From contig NZ_FOQO01000002.1 in the NCBI RefSeq assembly GCF_900113765.1, positions 1 to 64,000 on the forward strand: a stretch of DNA of 64,000 nt, in the 5' to 3' direction. A program made the position numbers and the translations under genes. Source of the DNA: Parapedobacter indicus (GTDB lineage: Bacteria; Bacteroidota; Bacteroidia; Sphingobacteriales; Sphingobacteriaceae). Position 1 is the first letter of the stretch. Every line of letters begins with the position of its first letter. Positions 63,001 to 64,000 of this stretch are shown piece after piece. The notes under the pieces were generated by a model. It ran no database searches and was not told the DNA's origin. It saw only the letters and a list, made by a program, of their open reading frames with translations.

Positions 63001-63156
63001 TCGGTTCAGCAGGCATTTATCATTACCGGCTATTCGGGCTATAATCCTGAAATTTCTTTGGGCGCGGGGGATGCTGCCGCAGGCCTTGGCGTGGATGAAA
63101 ATGCCTATCCGGTACCAAGGACTTTCTCGATAGGAATCACCACCACATTTAAATAA
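60043..63156 (+). CDS. SusC/RagA-family TonB-dependent transporter without STN domain
   Basis: 1037 residues. Signal peptide about 1-32 (VGLLVVVLLLFSGSVFSQ), carboxypeptidase-regulatory-like domain about 37-112 (GTLTGTISDETGPLQGASVV, YTLTVTYVGYQ), a TonB-box-like stretch LQEVQISYGKQARREITG (instead of VVVGYGT), plug with MQGKVAGVNVAQTSGQPG and LKDASATSLYGSRAANG, then a barrel ending FSIGITTTFK. It lacks the STN domain and nearby sigma/anti-sigma genes found with the two other SusC genes, so control must differ. Followed after 11 bases by SusD. Confidence 0.93.
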   Translation: MKRHLFKVLPPWGQVGLLVVVLLLFSGSVFSQENTGTLTGTISDETGPLQGASVVISSNGYGTKTDRNGNYSFNVPAGSYTLTVTYVGYQNTERDVTIEAGRAVTANFTMTGNTQLQEVQISYGKQARREITGSVATLNAETVADMPVMQFGQQMQGKVAGVNVAQTSGQPGRGISFRIRGAASLATDYQPLFVIDGMPITGSINNINPDEIESFTILKDASATSLYGSRAANGVILITTKRAKEGDTKVDFNANYGLQRLMENRVPEVMDGTQWAQFMQQRFEDKVKYENFNPASIPAEYQGDVTRYGKGTDWHDLLTRTAPIQSYSLSLFSAREKSSSAVIAGYEEQQGVVINTGSKLLSLRLNQDLSLADNKLRIGFNLAPSYRMDHNNRLPSDGIEGYYAKILESSPILSPYNEDGSYRIGASSPGMTAYVNPMARIKESQDDYKTTRILGNAFLNYEVLPGLTIKTNLGIDKGAETRNQYLPQVAVNTVPALSVLSTGISGSVDNYSYTAEGFLNYQKNFGQDHNVEALVGYAAQKFEQESNVINGTGFPSDDIYYLSAATSITSAASNMTQYSLLSEIGRLNYNYKGKYLLQGSIRRDGSSRFGADRKYGWFPAVSVGWIVSDERFMERFTFIDLLKLRASYGITGNNTFGNFTAIPTLSKYNYLVNGVLQQGQTIGSLGNSELSWERNKQLDLGIDIELLKNRISFTYGYYHKLSDGLIQVRQIPRASGFSSIQFNVGQFEFWGHELTVNTVNTTGNLKWTTNVNVSFERNEIKNLVDPGYIRRNTGIYSDYYRHQIGRRLGEFYGFVHLGLYKDEEDLANSAKYVSGANYSAVGTLKMKDINGDGVIDDVNDRTFIGDPTPDFTFGMTNTFNYKNLDLSITMAGQVGGDIMAASKWAYLTNMDGSRVPLAAALDYWRSPENPGSGIYPRTLVNTTAIGRSVNSQWIENGSYLTAKNIALGYRFNLKDNLMLKNFRLYASVQQAFIITGYSGYNPEISLGAGDAAAGLGVDENAYPVPRTFSIGITTTFK

Positions 63157-63167
63157 ATAGGACAACC

Positions 63168-64000
63168 ATGAAAAAGATATATTTATTGATTACTGTCCTC
63201 GCGTTGACAGCAACCGCTTGCGATAAAGATTATATTTCCTTATTACCCGAAGATTCATTGTCTCCTGAGACATTTTATCAAACCGATGACCAGCTGGCAT
63301 CGGCTGCCCTGGCGGCCTACGTCCCCCTGCGTGACGTTCTCCTCAACGATCACTTTGCATCGGAAATGCATGCCGACAATACGCATTACCAGCCCGCACC
63401 TAATAACCGGGGAACAGCAAACGTACACCGGGAAAGCGGAGCGGATTGGAACAACGATGGAAACAACACCTATATCAATTCTATTTACTTCCATTGTTAT
63501 ACGGGAATATCCCGTGCAAATATTCTTATCGGGCGTATTCCCAATGCCGCACGCGCGACAGAAGCAGGCAAAGCGAAGGCTGACGGACAGGCCAAGTTTA
63601 TCAGGGCCCTGAATTATTTTAAGCTGGTCCGTCTCTTTGGTGACGTACCGCTGCACCTTACCGAGGTAACCAAGGCTGAGGAAGCATTTTTACCTCGAGC
63701 AAGTGTTGACGAGGTATACGCACAGATTATCTCCGATTGCCAGGATGCGATTGCCCAACTGGAACCACCTGCTAAATTCCCCCAATCGGGAGAAGCTACC
63801 AAAGGCGCTGCCACCGTATTGCTAGCCGACGTATATGTTACGCTAAAAAGGTATGAGGAAGCTGAAGCGCTGTTAAATACCCTGCCGGATATGGGATATA
63901 AGCTGATCACAACAAGCTATGAAGATGTATTCAAACCGACCAATAAAAATAATGAAGAATCGCTGTTTGAAGTACAGTATCAGACCGTGACGGGTACCGG
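63168..64000 (+). CDS. SusD/RagB-family lipoprotein (cut by window edge)
   Basis: The first 277 residues are inside the window. Lipoprotein signal MKKIYLLITVLALTATAC with lipobox TATAC. Then ISLLPEDSLSPETFYQTDDQLASAAL, the helix FIRALNYFKLVRLFGDVPLHL, and GAATVLLADVYVTLKRYEEAEALL, all typical SusD. No stop before base 64000. Eleven bases after its SusC partner. The ligand is unknown; enzyme genes may follow beyond the edge. Confidence 0.92.
   Translation, partial: MKKIYLLITVLALTATACDKDYISLLPEDSLSPETFYQTDDQLASAALAAYVPLRDVLLNDHFASEMHADNTHYQPAPNNRGTANVHRESGADWNNDGNNTYINSIYFHCYTGISRANILIGRIPNAARATEAGKAKADGQAKFIRALNYFKLVRLFGDVPLHLTEVTKAEEAFLPRASVDEVYAQIISDCQDAIAQLEPPAKFPQSGEATKGAATVLLADVYVTLKRYEEAEALLNTLPDMGYKLITTSYEDVFKPTNKNNEESLFEVQYQTVTGT

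Noticed and set aside
1..64000. tRNA, rRNA, integrase, transposase or prophage genes
   Set aside because: The gene gaps were read for cloverleaf ends and CCA-type 3' sequence, and the reading frames for recombinase motifs; none were found, though visual search can miss a tRNA.

Overview
The window looks like a chromosomal segment of a Bacteroidota bacterium, most likely family Sphingobacteriaceae (Parapedobacter/Olivibacter/Sphingobacterium-like). Support comes from three SusC/SusD outer-membrane pairs, FecI/FecR-type sigma/anti-sigma pairs, Bacteroidota-type promoters (TTTG or TTG, about 20 nt, then TAnnTTTG), scarce Shine-Dalgarno sites, DAHP synthase fused to a C-terminal chorismate mutase, and short intergenic 'word' repeats. 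I see no tRNA, rRNA, CRISPR array, transposase, integrase or phage gene. The genus is inference.

Layout. 1-15475 (minus strand): two head-to-tail glycan-uptake loci. Each reads ECF sigma factor, FecR anti-sigma factor, STN-bearing SusC, SusD; the distal one (6989-15475) also ends in a secreted BNR-repeat protein. 15623-26000: housekeeping and accessory genes: flavin monooxygenase, lone substrate-binding lipoprotein, patatin phospholipase, DUF423 protein, type II NADH dehydrogenase, a MocR regulator divergent from a PaiB-like/GNAT pair, and a large TonB-plug-like surface protein. 26050-31514: aromatic amino acid cluster pheA, DAHP synthase-chorismate mutase, aroA, aroC, ROK kinase, preceded by a classical ribosome-mediated attenuator with a 23-residue leader peptide rich in Phe, Tyr and Trp, which the gene-length ORFs miss. 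31701-39195: MsrAB fusion, fused E1 alpha-beta 2-oxoacid dehydrogenase, two HdrD/GlpC-like Fe-S proteins, an HxlR/DoxX divergon and a thioredoxin-like protein.

39215-47337: a LacI regulator divergent from an amino-sugar and deacetylation operon: Tat-exported esterase, GH109-type glycosidase, NagB, FucP/NagP-type transporter, NagA. 47403-51425: a second LacI regulator divergent from xylB-xylA. Both divergent promoters carry a palindrome right at the predicted transcription start. 51484-59815: oxidoreductase, two uncharacterised proteins, ruvB, polyprenol-phosphate glycosyltransferase, POT peptide transporter, a conserved hypothetical and a thiolase. 60043-64000: a third SusC/SusD pair without STN domain or adjacent sigma/anti-sigma genes, cut by the window edge.

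The strongest unannotated signals are the pheA attenuator, the operator/promoter architecture of the two LacI divergons, the HxlR and MocR operator candidates, a short-repeat/inverted-repeat element at 20325-20405, and several 14-bp tandem repeats between genes. No wholly new system is evident. Protein start sites were adjusted where the longest reading frame began at TTG or GTG upstream of a better ATG.
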